DNA of 64,000 nucleotides. It comes from Sphingomonas sp. S2-65. GTDB lineage: Bacteria; Pseudomonadota; Alphaproteobacteria; Sphingomonadales; Sphingomonadaceae. Position 1 is the first letter of the stretch. Each line of letters starts with the position of its first letter. This document shows positions 62,148-64,000 of the stretch, piece after piece. The notes below the pieces were generated by a model. That model ran no database searches. It saw only the letters and a list, made by a program, of their open reading frames with translations, and had not been told where the DNA came from. The DNA is taken from assembly GCF_021513175.1 (NCBI RefSeq), contig NZ_CP090953.1, positions 682,001-746,000 of the forward strand, written 5' to 3'. Position numbers and translations under genes: made by a program.

Positions 62148-63677
62148 TCAGTGCGCGGCCCCCGGCCCCACCGCGCGGCGCGGCCTGGGCGTCAACCAGA
62201 TGATCATCGCCGAGAAGCCGAAGATCACCGCCGACAGCATGAAGATGTGCGTGGTCGCCACCGCGAACGCTTCCTTGTCGACCAGGTTCACGATCACCCC
62301 GCGGATCTGGTCGATCGAGAAGCCCTGCGCGGTGAGCGCCTGGGTCGCTCCCTGCTCGTTCAGCCGCCCGGCCATCTCCGCGCGCGCGACCCGCGAGCTG
62401 TTGTCCCACATCGTCGTCGAGATCGACGTGCCGATCGCGCCGGCCATGGTGCGCAGGAAGCTCATCAACCCCGCCGCCGACGCGGTCTCGTGCGGCTCCA
62501 CTGCGCCGAGCGCGATCGTGGTCAGCGGAATGAAGAAGAACGGCATGCCGAAGCCCTGGAGCATCTGCGGAAACGCCAGCGACCAGAAATCGGCCTGGCT
62601 GTTCCACCCGACCCGCAGCAGCGAGGCAAAGCCCAGCCACAGGATGCCGAAGCACACCAGTGCGCGCGGATCGACCTTGGTCGACAGCTTGGCGACGATC
62701 GGCGACATGATCACCGCCGCCACCCCGGTGAACGCCGTGGCGTAACCGGCATAGGTCGCGGTGTAGCCCATGCTGGTCTGGAGCCATTGCGGGATGATCA
62801 CCGCCGAGGAGAAGAAGGTCGCGAACGCAAAGGACAGCGAGATCACCGCGACGGTGAAGCCGCGATGGCGGAACACCCGCAGATCGACGATCGGCTGATC
62901 CTCGGTCAGCTCCCAGGCGAGGAAGACGAGCAGCCCCACCACCGCGATCACCGCCAGCCAGATGATCGTGCCGTCGTTGAACCAGTCATGTTCGCGGCCG
63001 AGATCGAGCATGATCTGCAGCGCGGCGATCCACAACAGCATCAGCATCAGCCCGACCTTGTCGACGCGCAGCATCGACGTCGGCGTTTCCGCGCGGGAAA
63101 CCAATTTGACGGTGCCGAACACGCAGAGCGCGGCGACCGGGATGTTGATGAAGAAAATCCAATGCCACGACCAGCTGTCGGAGATCGTGCCGCCCAGGAT
63201 CGGTCCCAGGATCGGCGCGACGACCGTGGTCATCGCCCAGATACCCATCGCCTGGGCGCGTTGGTTGGGCGGGAAGATGCGCATCAACAGTGTCTGGCTG
63301 AGCGGCATCAGCGGACCGCCGCACAGCCCCTGGCCGATCCGGCAGGCGACGAGCATGCCGAGCGTGCTCGACATGCCGCACAGCACCGAGAAGATGCCGA
63401 AGCCGATCACGCCCCACATGAAGGTGCGCACCGTCCCGAACCGGCCGGCGAGCCAGCCGGTCAGCGGCACGCACACCGCCTCGGCCACGGCATAGGAGGT
63501 GATGATCCAGGTCCCCTGGCTCACCGAGATACCCAGGCTGCCGCCGATATGCGGCACCGAGACGTTGGCGATGGTGGTGTCGAGCACCACCATGAAGTTC
63601 GTGAGCGCGAGCACCGCACCCGCAAGGATCAGCTTGAACCCGCTCAGGGGCGCAACATCCTCGGCCTTGCCGGTCAT
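62148..63677 (-). CDS. DHA2-family MFS drug exporter (EmrB type)
   Basis: A 509-residue transporter with 14 predicted membrane segments. DHA2 motifs: LTNFMVVLDTTIANVSVPHIGGSLG in segment 1, WLAGRFGTVRTFMWG in loop 2-3 (motif A), and TTVVAPILGPILGGTISDSWSWHWIFFINIP (motif C region and following). EmrB-type pumps form a three-part efflux system with an EmrA adaptor and an outer-membrane channel. The ATG at 63677 is used; the longer frame overlaps the upstream adaptor gene, whose stop lies 10 bases before it. The order adaptor then pump fits emrAB. Confidence 0.93.
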   Translation of the reverse strand: MTGKAEDVAPLSGFKLILAGAVLALTNFMVVLDTTIANVSVPHIGGSLGISVSQGTWIITSYAVAEAVCVPLTGWLAGRFGTVRTFMWGVIGFGIFSVLCGMSSTLGMLVACRIGQGLCGGPLMPLSQTLLMRIFPPNQRAQAMGIWAMTTVVAPILGPILGGTISDSWSWHWIFFINIPVAALCVFGTVKLVSRAETPTSMLRVDKVGLMLMLLWIAALQIMLDLGREHDWFNDGTIIWLAVIAVVGLLVFLAWELTEDQPIVDLRVFRHRGFTVAVISLSFAFATFFSSAVIIPQWLQTSMGYTATYAGYATAFTGVAAVIMSPIVAKLSTKVDPRALVCFGILWLGFASLLRVGWNSQADFWSLAFPQMLQGFGMPFFFIPLTTIALGAVEPHETASAAGLMSFLRTMAGAIGTSISTTMWDNSSRVARAEMAGRLNEQGATQALTAQGFSIDQIRGVIVNLVDKEAFAVATTHIFMLSAVIFGFSAMIIWLTPRPRRAVGPGAAH

Positions 63678-63687
63678 GGCAGAGTCC

Positions 63688-64000
63688 TCAATTCTTGGCG
63701 GTGATATCGATCTCGGCATCCATCGAGAGACCAACGCGCAGCGGGTGCGCCTGAAGCTCCTTGGGATCGAGCGCGACGCGGACCGGCAGGCGCTGCACGA
63801 CCTTGATCCAGTTGCCGGTGGCGTTCTGCGCCGGGATCAGCGCGAAGGACGAACCGGTGCCGCCCGATAGGCCGACGACCCTGCCGTGATATTCGACATC
63901 GCCGCCGTACAGATCGGAAGTGAGCGTGACCGGCTGGCCGACCTTGACCTGCGTCAGCTGGCCTTCCTTGAAGTTGGCGTCGACATAGAGCTGGCCCACC
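63688..64000 (-). CDS. EmrA/HlyD-family membrane fusion protein, C-terminal part
   Basis: The last about 103 residues of a periplasmic adaptor, cut by the window end. QLYVDANFKEGQLTQVKVGQPVTLTSDLYGG is the beta-barrel segment typical of EmrA, followed by GLSGGTGSSFALIPAQNATGNWIKVVQRLPVRV, also EmrA-like. Upstream of and in tandem with the EmrB-type pump. It links the inner-membrane pump to an outer-membrane channel. Confidence 0.9.
   Translation of the reverse strand, partial: VGQLYVDANFKEGQLTQVKVGQPVTLTSDLYGGDVEYHGRVVGLSGGTGSSFALIPAQNATGNWIKVVQRLPVRVALDPKELQAHPLRVGLSMDAEIDITAKN

Overview
The window is high-GC alphaproteobacterial chromosome. Gene content and order point to Sphingomonas or a close sphingomonad: an Entner-Doudoroff glk-eda pair, mreBCD-mrdA-rodA, many TonB-dependent receptors, an ECF sigma/FecR surface-signalling set, and dispersed GC-rich palindromes. 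The genus call is inference from gene content; no rRNA is present. Most genes look like ordinary chromosomal genes, and there is no prophage or classical insertion sequence.

Layout. 1-730: end of glucokinase and eda. 734-6203 (minus): fatty-acid synthesis cluster fabD-fabG-secreted protein-acpP-fabF-mltG, interrupted between fabD and fabG by a 437-bp inverted-repeat-bounded unit carrying one PD-(D/E)XK-like GxxExxY gene. 6204-8067: two small secreted or anchored proteins (RcnB-like, SPOR) set among palindromic repeats. 8068-9306: rpsF-rpsR-rplI. 9307-12015: a possible 25-residue lipopeptide gene with its own terminator, a CAP protein and mutL. 12167-17798: rod-shape operon, followed by tRNA-Lys(CTT). 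18094-20315: chromate resistance (rhodanese-ChrB, ChrA). 20473-28145: TpsB-type outer-membrane transporter, a divergent secreted FecR-domain protein with 26 copies of a 15-residue repeat, a CHASE2-EAL c-di-GMP phosphodiesterase and a membrane metallophosphoesterase.

28237-35988: ECF sigma, FecR anti-sigma, STN-domain TonB receptor and periplasmic M16 protease. This looks like one surface-signalling unit that could import and digest a peptide or protein. 35992-48535: a carbohydrate locus with two paralogous ~1000-residue secreted proteins (two pectate-lyase-3/GH55-like beta-helices plus a C-terminal beta-propeller) on either side of a gluconate permease, GntR regulator and gluconokinase, followed by a second TonB receptor. 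Gluconate phosphorylated here would feed the Entner-Doudoroff enzymes whose genes begin the window. 48713-62110: DUF2934 protein, then divergent glgC-glgA and glgB-glgX-treZ-malQ-treY, for glycogen synthesis and turnover and conversion of its chains to trehalose. 62148-64000: EmrB-type drug exporter and the C-terminus of its EmrA-type adaptor, cut by the window edge.

The observations most worth following are the inverted-repeat nuclease unit in the fab operon, the FecR-repeat/TpsB/CHASE2-EAL neighbourhood, the sigma/FecR/TonB receptor/M16 unit, and the paired beta-helix/beta-propeller enzymes around the gluconate genes.
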